Source of the DNA: Paenibacillus mendelii
GTDB taxonomy: Bacteria > Bacillota > Bacilli > Paenibacillales > Paenibacillaceae
Assembly: GCF_024498075.1 (NCBI RefSeq)
Contig: NZ_JANHOF010000001.1
Location: forward strand, 1,488,001-1,552,000
Direction of reading: 5' to 3'
DNA: 64,000 bases
Under the pieces are notes generated by a model. The model was given only the letters and a program-made list of their open reading frames with translations. It made no database searches and was not told the origin of the DNA. The position numbers and the translations under genes are program-made. This document shows positions 53,373-62,380 of the stretch, piece by piece; within the stretch, counting starts at the first letter, position 1; the number at the start of each line of letters is the position of its first letter.

Positions 53373-54412
53373 GCGTTCACCTCGTACCGCTTCGTACCGG
53401 TATAGACCTGAATCATTTTACCGGCTATCCGGCCCCAATCCAGTTCCCGGAGCTTCGCCGCAATGTGCATCTCCGTTTCCTTCACGTCCATATTCATGGA
53501 CGCTTGGAGGGCCTTGCGCAAGCCGTCCGGATCGTCCGGATCGTACAAGACGCCGCATCCGTCGGATACATATTCGCCGAGCGCGCCCAATCTGGGCGCA
53601 ACGACCGGCTTCTTGTGGGAAAGAGCGAGAATCGCGCTCCCGGAAGTCGAAATTTGTTTATAGGGAAGTACGATCACATTAGCTGCCTCCAAGAAATCGG
53701 CCAGTTCATGGTCATCCACGAACTGCGGATAAATACGGATCGTGCCGTCATTGACCCGGTCGATGAAATCGAGGCTGTACCCCGAATCGACGTGCCCCGC
53801 GATAAGCAGGTCGCAAGATTCCAGCTTGAGCGACGAGAATGCTTCGACGAGTTGATCGACCCCTTTGTAGGGATTGATCCGGCCGATAAACAAGAACAGG
53901 AAGCTCTCCGGGGAAATGCCGAATCGCTTGCGGATATCCGTGCCCTTGCTTGCATAGGCATCCACATAGTGACCGTGCGGCGTAACGACAAGCTTGCTTG
54001 CCGGCACGCCGAACGTTGCGGCAACCTCCCCCTTCACCGTCTCGCTCAGGACGAAGGCCTCATGACAGACGGTCAAAATATACTTGCGCATCAGGCGGTC
54101 CCAGCGCGTCTTGCCCGTATGCGGCCAGACGTTATGAACCGTCCAGAACAGCCGCGCGCCTCTGCATCTGAAATAGAGAAGCAGCAAGGCGAAAAACAGC
54201 GACTTCGCGATCGTCAGCGCAAAGACCGACGACGTATACGAGTTGCTCGGCCAGTGCAGGTGCACGATGTCTCCCCTGCGGGGCTTGAACATCGCCTCCC
54301 GGTCGTAATGCTCGACCTGCAGGCCGTTTTGCTCGATCGACCTGGTCAGCAGTTCGCTGTATTTATTGTGCGGGCTCCACTTGGGCCACATGTAAACGGT
54401 CGGTTTGCCCAT
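53369..54412 (-). CDS. Glycosyltransferase (GT-B fold, GT4-like)
   Basis: A 347-residue GT-B protein. The acceptor half shows 'GDIVHLHWPSN' and 'TVHNVWPHTG'; the donor half has 'FLFLFIGRINPYKGVDQLVE' and 'VIVLPYKQISTSGSAILAL', a variant of the GT4 E-x7-E region. ATG 54412 is eight bases from GGGAGG; ATG 54418 overlaps the preceding stop but is too near that site. Builds the EPS repeat unit. Confidence 0.88.
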   Translation of the reverse strand: MGKPTVYMWPKWSPHNKYSELLTRSIEQNGLQVEHYDREAMFKPRRGDIVHLHWPSNSYTSSVFALTIAKSLFFALLLLYFRCRGARLFWTVHNVWPHTGKTRWDRLMRKYILTVCHEAFVLSETVKGEVAATFGVPASKLVVTPHGHYVDAYASKGTDIRKRFGISPESFLFLFIGRINPYKGVDQLVEAFSSLKLESCDLLIAGHVDSGYSLDFIDRVNDGTIRIYPQFVDDHELADFLEAANVIVLPYKQISTSGSAILALSHKKPVVAPRLGALGEYVSDGCGVLYDPDDPDGLRKALQASMNMDVKETEMHIAAKLRELDWGRIAGKMIQVYTGTKRYEVNA

Positions 54413-54414
54413 CT

Positions 54415-55635
54415 TCATGACCTCCCGTTTGCGGCTGCTAACGTGTATGGATGGCTGCCTGATTTCGTTATTCGTGTGTAGAGAGCAAGGTGGTTTTCCA
54501 GCAGCGATCCCTTCGTAAACCCGCTGCAATGCTTCAAGCATTGCGCTTGAATGCTTCGTTTCTCGTCGCCCGACAAGTCGTAAAACGCCGCGATTTTCTC
54601 CTTGATCGCGTCCGCGCTCCCCGGCTTGAACAGGAAGTCGTCCGGATTCCAGACGGCATCCGGAATGCCTCCTACGGCCGAAGCGTATACGGGCGTGCCG
54701 ACTTGATAGGATTCGATGATCACCCGGCCGAACGGCTCCTCCCATATTGAGGGAACGAACGTGACGTCGGCCTTCGCCATGAAGCCGCGCACTTCCTTCG
54801 GCGTAACCTTGCCGGTGAACACGAAACGATCGTCGCTGCGGCAGAGCTCGACAATATTTTGCCGAAAGCCCCCTTCGCCGCAGATGATGACCTGTTCCAC
54901 CATCTCACGCGGGAGGGAATGGACCGCTTCGACCAGCTCGCGGACGCCTTTCTCGGACTCGATTCTTCCGAAATAGCCGATGCGAAGCGGCTTGCGGTCG
55001 AAATCTTTCGAAGCGCCGGTGATATCGCCGTCCACGACGTTCGGAATGACCAACTTGGCCGCATTCGGGAACAGCCCGGCATTCGTATGGCGCTTCAGGA
55101 TGTGCGAAGAGATGCCGACGACCGCAGACACCCGCTTGCTGACGACGAGGGAGCTCAAGTGATACATCCGCGCCAGCGCCGGGTTTGCGATCGGCGAGCT
55201 GACCGGCGAGAGGAGCGAATAATCCCGGAGCGTATGCACGATCGGCACGCCCGCCTCCGCCGCCGTCCAAATCGCTGCGCCGAACCCGGATAAATTTTGG
55301 GTATGAATCAGATCCGGGCTGATCTTATTCAGAAGCTTGCGAACATCCCGGATCTGAACCGGATTGTATAGATCGATCAATCGCCGGAGCATTTTCTTAA
55401 ACGTCCCGGCATTGTTCCCTTCGCCGATCCAATACAGATTGTTGTAAGGCAGGCGGTGCACGGTTACCCCGTTAATCACCTCCGACTCTACGCCGGCGCT
55501 TCGTTTCTGCCCCCCTACCGTCAGCACGTGAACTTCGGCCGCGGGGACGAGCGTTTCCGCCAGGATTTGCGTCGAAATTTCAGCGCCGCCAATGATATGC
55601 GGCGTATAAAGACTGTTTACAACCACGATTTTCAT
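54415..55635 (-). CDS. Glycosyltransferase family 4
   Basis: A 406-residue GT4 enzyme. 'MKIVVVNSLYTPHIIGGAEI' gives the GG acceptor loop, 'LIHTQNLSGFGAAIW' the acceptor side, 'RIGYFGRIESEKGVRELVEA' the donor-domain start, and 'SIWEEPFGRVIIESYQVGTP' the E-x7-E donor motif. Its ATG overlaps the polymerase stop (ATGA); the frame extends upstream into that gene and is not used. Confidence 0.92.
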   Translation of the reverse strand: MKIVVVNSLYTPHIIGGAEISTQILAETLVPAAEVHVLTVGGQKRSAGVESEVINGVTVHRLPYNNLYWIGEGNNAGTFKKMLRRLIDLYNPVQIRDVRKLLNKISPDLIHTQNLSGFGAAIWTAAEAGVPIVHTLRDYSLLSPVSSPIANPALARMYHLSSLVVSKRVSAVVGISSHILKRHTNAGLFPNAAKLVIPNVVDGDITGASKDFDRKPLRIGYFGRIESEKGVRELVEAVHSLPREMVEQVIICGEGGFRQNIVELCRSDDRFVFTGKVTPKEVRGFMAKADVTFVPSIWEEPFGRVIIESYQVGTPVYASAVGGIPDAVWNPDDFLFKPGSADAIKEKIAAFYDLSGDEKRSIQAQCLKHCSGFTKGSLLENHLALYTRITKSGSHPYTLAAANGRS

Positions 55636-56942
55636 GCGACATGTTTCATTCCCTTCATGCTCTGCGTATCTATTCCGGTCTCCTGTAAGGCCGATAGTCC
55701 ATCGAAGAAGCCGCCGCGAATGAACCCGACTAACAGCCAAAAGTTCACGAAGGAATAGGAATCGAAATTCATGACGAGCGAAACGCACAGCGCAAAAGCG
55801 AATTTTGCGTACGGGTTCCCTTCAGCACTCTTTAAGATCGATGCCATAAAGCCGAAGATCAACATGGCGCCGACCAAACCTTCCTCGGCGAATACCTTTG
55901 ACAGCAAGTTCCGCGACGTCGCCATTTCCGGACGGTTGAATACGAGATCGGACACTTCCTCGAATTTCAGCCCATCGCTGAAATGCTTGAGCAGGAGATC
56001 CGCAAATTCCTTGTAATAATAGCCGCCTCCCACGCCGAATATCGGGTGGTGTGCAAACTCGATGAAGCCGATCGCCGGGAAATAGACCCGAACGAAAAGG
56101 GAATTGTCCGTTTTGATCAAATGGTTGAAATTAAATTGAAAGCGATCCGTAAAATAGCCGCTAACGTGGAACGTCTCGAGCAAATAAGGGACGCCGACCA
56201 CGATGACAAGGACACAGACGGCCAACACGAGCAGCATTTTCCCGCGGTTCTTATTCGTAATGAGCACATAGATCAGCAGCGCGGTCAGCAATACGCTGTA
56301 GGCATAGGCCGAGAACGACAGCACCGTCAGCACGGCGGTGCCGATCAGCAGCGGCAATTGTCGTCGGTAGCCTTGTTTGAACAGGAAGAGCATCAGGAGA
56401 CCGCCGCTCAGCATGTGGATTGCAGCCCAGGAAGGCTCGCCCGACAGCATTTGAATCCTGCCCTTGTACACCTTCTCCGAGAACAATCCGGTGAAGGCTC
56501 CGGAGAATCCGCTGTGGACGAACAGCGAATCCAGCAGCTGGAGAAAGCCGGCCGCGAGCGGCGGCACGAATGCGACCATCAGGCTTTTGGCGATCCATCC
56601 GATCAGGGCGGGATCCTCTTTCGTCTGCTGAGCAATATATACTGACGTCCGGTACATAGATAGGCCGAACAACAGCGTAATCACATGCTTGAAGCTGCTG
56701 CCCAAGTCCTCGTAGCCGATGGATACGACCAGGGAATGTCCGATGCTGTACATCGCGAATGCCAGCAAAAAGTAATCTCCCATTTTGAACCGGTATCCGG
56801 TAAACAGCAGCAAAAACGAGGCGGCGAACATCGAAAACATGGAAAGCGGACGGTACACCGAAAAGTGGAAATACGGCAAACTATCGTACGAGAGGACCGC
56901 GACCGAGAAGAGAAACAGCACGATAATGAGCTTTCGAACCAT
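55632..56942 (-). CDS. EPS polymerase, Wzy/O-antigen polymerase-like
   Basis: A 436-residue protein with about ten hydrophobic segments, starting 'KLIIVLFLFSVAVLSY', and a large loop between the later ones ('GVGGGYYYKEFADLLLKHFS'). This topology and the 'HPIFGVGGG' stretch resemble Wzy/WaaL-type polymerases. It should link repeat units outside the membrane. Confidence 0.82.
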   Translation of the reverse strand: MVRKLIIVLFLFSVAVLSYDSLPYFHFSVYRPLSMFSMFAASFLLLFTGYRFKMGDYFLLAFAMYSIGHSLVVSIGYEDLGSSFKHVITLLFGLSMYRTSVYIAQQTKEDPALIGWIAKSLMVAFVPPLAAGFLQLLDSLFVHSGFSGAFTGLFSEKVYKGRIQMLSGEPSWAAIHMLSGGLLMLFLFKQGYRRQLPLLIGTAVLTVLSFSAYAYSVLLTALLIYVLITNKNRGKMLLVLAVCVLVIVVGVPYLLETFHVSGYFTDRFQFNFNHLIKTDNSLFVRVYFPAIGFIEFAHHPIFGVGGGYYYKEFADLLLKHFSDGLKFEEVSDLVFNRPEMATSRNLLSKVFAEEGLVGAMLIFGFMASILKSAEGNPYAKFAFALCVSLVMNFDSYSFVNFWLLVGFIRGGFFDGLSALQETGIDTQSMKGMKHVA

Positions 56943-56974
56943 GGCTGCTTTTGCATGGCTGGCGATATAAGGCG

Positions 56975-58231
56975 CTATGATAGAATCAGCTCCATGTTTT
57001 TAAGGGTCGCGGAGCTGCTGAAATGGCTGACCACGTAGCGGACCGAATTGCGCGATACCTTCTCATTGAGCTCGTCGTTGTTCAGCAAAAGCAGCACGTT
57101 CCGAACGATTTCCTCGTCCGAATCGCAGACGAACAAGTCCTCTCCATGGTTCGCGTCGATCCCTTCGATGCCGATCTGATTGGTCACGACCGGAACGCCC
57201 CAGGACATGGCCTCGACGATCTTCGTTTTAATGCCCGTCCCGAACAGCATCGGAGCGATCATCAGCGCCGAATCGCCTACGACCCGCTTCACGTCGTCCA
57301 CTTCCCCGGTCACGATAACACCTGGGTAAGTCTCCTGCAGGCGCAGCACGTCGGCGGTTGGATTCTTCCCGACGATGTAGAACGTCGTCTCCGGCGCCTG
57401 CCGTTTGATGCTCGGCCATACCCGCTCGCAGAAGTAAGCGACGGCGGAGCTGTTATGCGGAATATCCATCTTCCCTACGAATACCAGCTTGTTTCGATCG
57501 TATCGCCGCGGCCCTTTGCCCCTGGTTTGATCCGGGTCGAACTTCATCGGAATACCGTAGCACGATTCGTGACGGGTGAGCTTTTGGAAGCTTTCCGCTT
57601 CGACCGGCGAAGTGAACACGAGATGATGAAAGAGCGAAGCCACTCGTCTCTCGTATTTGCCAAGCAGCCTGCTTTCGAAGTCGATCAGCCATTTCTGGAT
57701 AAACTTCATATCCGCCAATCGCTTCATGCCGCCGGGCAGCTTGCCCGTGAAGCCGCCGAATATCGACGGAATGTATTGAAACCATTCGAGTTGCCGCCGA
57801 TAGCGCAGCGACAACAGATCGTCATAGCTGAGCACCTTTTGGCCTTGTTCGTCCGACAAATATTCCGCTACCCGCACCATATCGTATAAGATGAATTCCG
57901 GCTGCTCGGCTTTGATAATGTCTTTTACTTTCCGGTGCGTTTTCCGGGAATAATAGAGGGATACCTGGAGCGGCCATTTTCTTAAGAGCAGCGAATAGAC
58001 CGCAATATTGTACAGCTTCTCGGCCAGACCGGGCAGCTCGAGGCAAACCAGCCGGTCGATCTCGTCCGGGCGGTCCTTTAGGTACTTGGCGTCGTCCACG
58101 AAGGATAAGTTTACGAGCTCGCTGTCGGGATAAATCTCCTTCATTTGACGGATGTACTGCAGCAGCATGTTTTTCCGTCCGTCCGTATTCGGGAAGGGAA
58201 GCCGGTTCGTAATAAACATGATTTTCTTCAT
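56975..58231 (-). CDS. Glycosyltransferase family 4
   Basis: A 418-residue GT4-type enzyme: 'KKIMFITNRLPFPNTDGRKN' acceptor loop, 'NKLVFVGKMDIPHNSSAVAY' donor-domain start and 'LMIAPMLFGTGIKTKIVEAM' with the typical G-T-G-x-K donor site of the TuaH-like branch. It follows the initiating transferase gene by 20 bases, so it may add the second sugar of the repeat unit. Confidence 0.9.
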   Translation of the reverse strand: MKKIMFITNRLPFPNTDGRKNMLLQYIRQMKEIYPDSELVNLSFVDDAKYLKDRPDEIDRLVCLELPGLAEKLYNIAVYSLLLRKWPLQVSLYYSRKTHRKVKDIIKAEQPEFILYDMVRVAEYLSDEQGQKVLSYDDLLSLRYRRQLEWFQYIPSIFGGFTGKLPGGMKRLADMKFIQKWLIDFESRLLGKYERRVASLFHHLVFTSPVEAESFQKLTRHESCYGIPMKFDPDQTRGKGPRRYDRNKLVFVGKMDIPHNSSAVAYFCERVWPSIKRQAPETTFYIVGKNPTADVLRLQETYPGVIVTGEVDDVKRVVGDSALMIAPMLFGTGIKTKIVEAMSWGVPVVTNQIGIEGIDANHGEDLFVCDSDEEIVRNVLLLLNNDELNEKVSRNSVRYVVSHFSSSATLKNMELILS

Positions 58232-58251
58232 CGCAATCCCCGTCCCATCCG

Positions 58252-58944
58252 TTAAAAAGCATCCTTCGCCCCGATAAAGAGCTTGAATGTTTTGAAAATG
58301 ATCTTCAAATCCCCCACAATGCTTCTGTTTTGGATATATTTCAAATCAAGCTCGACCATTTGCTCGAAACTGAGCTCATTGCGCCCGCTCACCTGCCAGA
58401 GGCCTGTGCAGCCGGACGTAACGGTCAACCGAAGCTTGTCGTATTCCGAATACTCCGCCACTTCTCTTACCAGCGGCGGCCGTGGACCGACCAGCGACAT
58501 GTCGCCTATTAGCACATTGATAAGCTGCGGCAGTTCGTCGATGCTCGTTTTTCGGATGAATTTTCCGACTCTTGTGATGCGCGGATCGTCCTTCATCTTG
58601 AACATCGCGCCTTGAATTTCGTTCTGATTGAGCAGGTCCTTCAGCTTTTCCTCCGCGTTCGATACCATAGAGCGGAACTTGAACATTCTGAAGGGCTTCT
58701 CGCCTTTGCCAATACGGGTCTGATAGAAGAACACCGGCCCTTTCGGGTCTTCCAGCTTGATCAGGAGCGCGACGAGCATAAACAGCGGTAAAAAAAACAG
58801 GCACCCAAGCAGCGCGCCCGAAATGTCGATCATCCGTTTGACCACATTGTAGGAAACAAGATCGCCGTCTTTCGCCAGCTCAAGCCGGATCGAATCGTAT
58901 TCCGATAACTTCATGATCGCATCCTGATCATACCGCTGGACCAT
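58252..58944 (-). CDS. Initiating sugar transferase (undecaprenyl-phosphate phosphoglycosyl transferase, EpsL/WcaJ-like)
   Basis: A 230-residue monotopic phosphoglycosyl transferase that loads the first sugar phosphate onto undecaprenyl phosphate. One hydrophobic re-entrant helix ('[20 protein letters not shown]') is followed by '[20 protein letters not shown]', '[20 protein letters not shown]' and '[10 protein letters not shown]', the family hallmarks. It is the short, catalytic-domain-only form. ATG 58944 (or GTG 58953) lies inside the end of galU. Confidence 0.93.
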   Translation of the reverse strand: MVQRYDQDAIMKLSEYDSIRLELAKDGDLVSYNVVKRMIDISGALLGCLFFLPLFMLVALLIKLEDPKGPVFFYQTRIGKGEKPFRMFKFRSMVSNAEEKLKDLLNQNEIQGAMFKMKDDPRITRVGKFIRKTSIDELPQLINVLIGDMSLVGPRPPLVREVAEYSEYDKLRLTVTSGCTGLWQVSGRNELSFEQMVELDLKYIQNRSIVGDLKIIFKTFKLFIGAKDAF

Positions 58945-59827
58945 TATGCTCACTCACTTTCTCTCGTTCGAGCATTCTCTCAAGCGCTTCGACGAGGGTA
59001 TATCTGAGTTCGCTGTTACGAAGGGCGAATTCGACCGTCGTCATGATAAACCCGAGCTTCTCGCCGACATCGTAGCGAATGCCTTCAAAATCATAAGCAT
59101 AGACGCCGATATCTTCATTCAATTTTTGAATCGCATCGGTCAGTTGAATTTCACCGCCCGATCCGGTCTCGTGTCTACCCAAATAATCAAAGATCTCCGG
59201 GGTCAGCACATAGCGGCCCATAATTGCCAAATTCGACGGTTCTTGTCCCTTTGGAGGCTTCTCCACGAAACGGTTAATCTTGTAGAGACGTTCGAATTTC
59301 TCGAGCGGATCCACGATGCCGTAACGATCCGTCTGTTCGGGGGAGACGGTCTGAACGCCGATGACCGACCTTCCTGTTTGCTCATATTGCTCGATCAGCT
59401 GTCTGGTGCAAGGAACGTCAGACTGAACGATGTCGTCGCCGAGCAGCACCGCAAACGGTTCGTCGCCTATGAAATTCCGCGCGCACCATACGGCATGTCC
59501 CAGTCCTTTCGCCTCTTTCTGACGGATATAGTGAACTTCAACGTTCGAGGACTGCTGGACCTTCTTAAGAGTATCCAGCTTCCCTTTTTCCTCCAGCGAC
59601 TGCTCAAGCTCAAAGGCGATGTCAAAGTGATCTTCGATTGCCCTTTTCCCTTTGCCTGTGACGATGATAATGTCCTCAATGCCGGATGCGATCGCTTCTT
59701 CCACGATATACTGAATGGTTGGCTTATCGACGATTGGAAGCATTTCTTTCGGCATCGCTTTGGTTGCGGGCAGAAATCGGGTACCGAGTCCAGCCGCTGG
59801 GATAATCGCTTTTCTCACTTTTTTCAT
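58928..59827 (-). CDS. galU: UTP-glucose-1-phosphate uridylyltransferase
   Basis: A 299-residue enzyme making UDP-glucose. '[20 protein letters not shown]' and '[20 protein letters not shown]' are diagnostic, with 'VLLGDDIV' and '[10 protein letters not shown]' later in the fold. It is the first gene after the candidate antiterminator RNA and the terminator at 59881-59924, and feeds the ugd enzyme. Confidence 0.95.
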   Translation of the reverse strand: MKKVRKAIIPAAGLGTRFLPATKAMPKEMLPIVDKPTIQYIVEEAIASGIEDIIIVTGKGKRAIEDHFDIAFELEQSLEEKGKLDTLKKVQQSSNVEVHYIRQKEAKGLGHAVWCARNFIGDEPFAVLLGDDIVQSDVPCTRQLIEQYEQTGRSVIGVQTVSPEQTDRYGIVDPLEKFERLYKINRFVEKPPKGQEPSNLAIMGRYVLTPEIFDYLGRHETGSGGEIQLTDAIQKLNEDIGVYAYDFEGIRYDVGEKLGFIMTTVEFALRNSELRYTLVEALERMLEREKVSEHNGPAV

Positions 59828-59880
59828 ATGATCTCACCCTATCCGTTTTTTCTGTCCATCTGTTTTTTATGATGCTAAAA

Positions 59881-59924
59881 ATACGAGCTATGTTTTCTCC
59901 AGTTCGAGTAAACATAGCTCGTAT
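59881..59924 (-). terminator. Intrinsic terminator inside the EPS operon
   Basis: ATACGAGCTATGTTT (59881-59895) pairs perfectly with AAACATAGCTCGTAT (59910-59924); on the minus strand it is followed by ATTTTTAG. It stands between the BY-kinase gene and galU, so transcription of the distal genes needs read-through or another promoter. Confidence 0.85.
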
Positions 59925-59959
59925 TTTCAGATAAAACATAGAGAAGCGGGCATTCAACC

Positions 59960-60078
59960 CATCCTCACGTCATACCCTTGACAATTAACGTCTAAGGTTG
60001 GCTAACCCACAGCATGACCGAGTGCCTCCGGTGATAGAGGAGCAGGAGACATTTCCTAATAACCAACTGGTTATAACG
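59960..60078 (-). ncRNA. Candidate EAR-like antiterminator RNA
   Basis: About 120 non-coding bases just after the BY-kinase stop form several short helices on the minus strand: AACC-AGTT-GGTT, GGA-AATGTC-TCC, CCTC...GAGG, GGTT-AGCC-AACC and GAC...GTC. The EAR element of Bacillales lies in this operon position, after epsB, and lets RNA polymerase ignore distant terminators. A terminator follows immediately, which fits. I cannot confirm the consensus by eye; the call rests on location, compact structure and the terminator. Confidence 0.5.
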
Positions 60079-60085
60079 ACAACGA

Positions 60086-60727
60086 TTACCGATTGACGTT
60101 ATTCAATACAGCGCCGATAATCTTTACTTGCCCATAATCCAACGTAGCCTTCGCTTCTAGCGCGATTTCGTTTTTCACTTTTCCTGCTTTCATGACCAGT
60201 ACAACGCCATCGCTCTTGCTGGCCACGACCAGCGCATCCGACAAAGTCATGACCGAAGGCGTATCGATGATAACGATGTCGAACCGTTCCTTCGACGTTT
60301 CCAGCAATTCCGTCATGGATATCGATTCCAGCAGCTCGGATGGATTCGAAGGGATGGGTCCTGCCGTAAGCACCTCGAGATGATCGATATTCGTTCGCTG
60401 AATCACATCGTCGAGCCCGCTGCGCTTCGTTAGCACCGTGCTCAATCCGTGACGGTTGGATAGCCCGAACAGCTCATGTTGGGCGGGCTTCCGCAGATCC
60501 GCATCAATGATCAGCACTCTCCTGCTCGTCTGGGCATAAGCCACGGCGACGCTGGCCGTGACCGTGCTTTTGCCTTCGCCGGGCAGAGCGGACGTAACCG
60601 AGATGGTTTTCAATGCCTCGCCCCGGATAGAGAATTCAATGTTGGCCCTCAGGCTGCGATAAGCATCCGAAATCGTCGAGGTCGGGTACTCGGCAATTAA
60701 ACGCTGTTTAAGAATCGAGCGTGACAT
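60086..60727 (-). CDS. CpsD/CapB family BY-kinase (EPS tyrosine kinase)
   Basis: A 213-residue cytosolic ATPase-type tyrosine kinase that works with the chain-length protein. 'VTSALPGEGKSTVTASVAVA' is Walker A, 'VLIIDADLRKPAQHELFG' Walker A', and 'FDIVIIDTPSVMTLSDAL' Walker B. The protein ends 'KIIGAVLNNVNR' with no C-terminal tyrosine cluster, the usual autophosphorylation tail of this family. It overlaps the upstream gene by 20 bases. Confidence 0.92.
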   Translation of the reverse strand: MSRSILKQRLIAEYPTSTISDAYRSLRANIEFSIRGEALKTISVTSALPGEGKSTVTASVAVAYAQTSRRVLIIDADLRKPAQHELFGLSNRHGLSTVLTKRSGLDDVIQRTNIDHLEVLTAGPIPSNPSELLESISMTELLETSKERFDIVIIDTPSVMTLSDALVVASKSDGVVLVMKAGKVKNEIALEAKATLDYGQVKIIGAVLNNVNR

Positions 60728-61496
60728 TTTCTTTCCCCCCTGCCAGATTCATGATCTGCGGTTTATTGCGCTGACCGGACAAAACGCGTCTTTTCGCCTT
60801 GGGAATTGCCCCCAATGCGGGAATCCCGAGCAGCGTCCTGATGTCTTCTTCGTTTTTAACCGTGTTATCCAGCTGATCGAGAACGAAAGCAATACCGATT
60901 CCGATCATCGTTGACACTATAAAGGCGACCATAATGTTCGTCGTCGAATGAGGTGATATCGCCCCCGACTGCTTCGTCGTATCGGCCCAGTTCAGGACGG
61001 ACACGTTATCCAACTTCATGAGCGTGCGAACTTCCTGTTGGAATACTTTCGAAACGGCATTTGCCATCTTAGCCGCCCGCTCATAAGAATTATCCCTGGC
61101 GGATATGGACATCACCTGGGTTTCATTCATGGAGTTGACGCTGATTTTCGCTATGAGTTCATCTGCGGTAGCGTGCAATTCAGGATATTGCGTCGCGACT
61201 TTCGTCATTATACGAGGTGCTCGGATAATTTCCTTATAAGTTTTGATCAGCATGATGTTGGAGTTGATGGATCCGACATCGACATTCGAAACTTGCGTTT
61301 TGGGGTCCGCTTGCGGATTGTTGACGATCAGTTCGGCGGAGGCTTCATATTGCGGCTGCAGGAAATGATTTGAGTAATAGCCGACAGCCGCACAGCTGAC
61401 AATCGTGATCAGCGCAATCATCCATAGCTTTCTTCTGATAAAACTCCAATATCGTAGCAATTCCAAGGTGCTTCCTCCGATACTGATTTCGTTCAT
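60708..61496 (-). CDS. Chain-length determinant/BY-kinase adaptor (Wzz, YveK-like)
   Basis: A 262-residue membrane protein with two transmembrane helices ('LWMIALITIVSCAAVGYY' near residue 24 and 'IMVAFIVSTMIGIGIAFVL' near 190) flanking an extracellular Wzz domain, then a short cytosolic tail that activates the kinase next door. It is the first gene of the EPS operon; the 210 AT-rich bases upstream (61497-61706) should hold the promoter, but no clear hexamers were identified. Confidence 0.92.
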   Translation of the reverse strand: MNEISIGGSTLELLRYWSFIRRKLWMIALITIVSCAAVGYYSNHFLQPQYEASAELIVNNPQADPKTQVSNVDVGSINSNIMLIKTYKEIIRAPRIMTKVATQYPELHATADELIAKISVNSMNETQVMSISARDNSYERAAKMANAVSKVFQQEVRTLMKLDNVSVLNWADTTKQSGAISPHSTTNIMVAFIVSTMIGIGIAFVLDQLDNTVKNEEDIRTLLGIPALGAIPKAKRRVLSGQRNKPQIMNLAGGKENVTLDS

Positions 61497-61706
61497 TTCG
61501 AGATGAACAAAACTTTTTTTCTGAATATTCCGACTATTATTGACCTTTTCGTCGTTCGGTTACTGCGTTCATTCATCAAATTTCAGCATGTTTCTTTTTT
61601 CTCTTTCATTCTAAAGCTTCAAAGCCTTACAAAACTATTACACGGCAGGATGATTTTATTTATACTCCCGTCGTACTTCATTCTGCCGCATCCGAGCTAA
61701 TGCTTG

Positions 61707-62375
61707 TTACACTTTAGTACCAGTCGAATCGAAATTCTCTTCTCCTCGATCCTCCGGCGGCGAATAAGTCGCCATGCCCCGCGACTGCGCATAAAGGGCA
61801 GCTTGGGTGCGATCGCTCAGATTTAATTTTTGAAAGATGCGGCTGACATGTTTCTTGACCGTGAATTCGCTATTCATCAGCTTCTTCGCCATAGCGCCGT
61901 TAGACAATCCTTCGCCGAGCGAGATCAACACTTCTCTCTCCTTCGGCGTCAGCTTCTCGAGCGGATCGTCCGCTTCCTTCCGGATCAACACTTCCATGAG
62001 ACCTTGATCGAAGTATTTTCGTCCCCTGCCGACCATTTTGATGGCGAGCAGGAGCTCCTCAGGCATCGAATCCTTCAACACATAGCCGTCGGCGCCGCTC
62101 TCCTCGGCCCTGCGAACGTCAAATTCCGCCGCAGACGAAGTGAGCATGATGAAACGGCATGGAAGATGACGGAGATTTTCCACCAATTCGAACCCGGATT
62201 GATCTCCGAGCCTGATATCGATAATCGCCAAATCAGGCTCCGTCCTCTCTATCGTCTCCAGCGCATCTTCTACCCCCTCCGAAACCCCGACGACTTCGAT
62301 TTCCTCTTCATTTGCAAGAACGGCAATCAACCCTTTTCGGACCAATGGATGGTCATCAACGATAACGACCTTCAT
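61707..62375 (-). CDS. LuxR/NarL-family response regulator
   Basis: A 222-residue regulator. The receiver ('KVVIVDDHPLVRKGLIAVL') has its phosphorylated Asp in 'EPDLAIIDIRLGDQSGF' near residue 54; the C-terminal LuxR HTH reads 'KLTPKEREVLISLGEGLSNG' and 'VKKHVSRIFQKLNLSDRTQA'. ATG 62375 follows GGGTG by six bases and begins five bases after the kinase stop; GTG 62384 is an alternative. It lies immediately upstream of the EPS operon and may regulate it. Confidence 0.93.
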   Translation of the reverse strand: MKVVIVDDHPLVRKGLIAVLANEEEIEVVGVSEGVEDALETIERTEPDLAIIDIRLGDQSGFELVENLRHLPCRFIMLTSSAAEFDVRRAEESGADGYVLKDSMPEELLLAIKMVGRGRKYFDQGLMEVLIRKEADDPLEKLTPKEREVLISLGEGLSNGAMAKKLMNSEFTVKKHVSRIFQKLNLSDRTQAALYAQSRGMATYSPPEDRGEENFDSTGTKV

Positions 62376-62380
62376 GCGTA

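Noticed and set aside
54419..54745. Long N-terminal extension of the GT4-like glycosyltransferase
   Set aside because: It is antisense-style shadow sequence inside the upstream glycosyltransferase gene; the coupled start near 54412-54418 is sufficient.
59960..60078. Known metabolite riboswitch (c-di-GMP or c-di-AMP type)
   Set aside because: The conserved cores of those riboswitches could not be found, and the element lies mid-operon after the BY-kinase gene, a position that suits EAR better.
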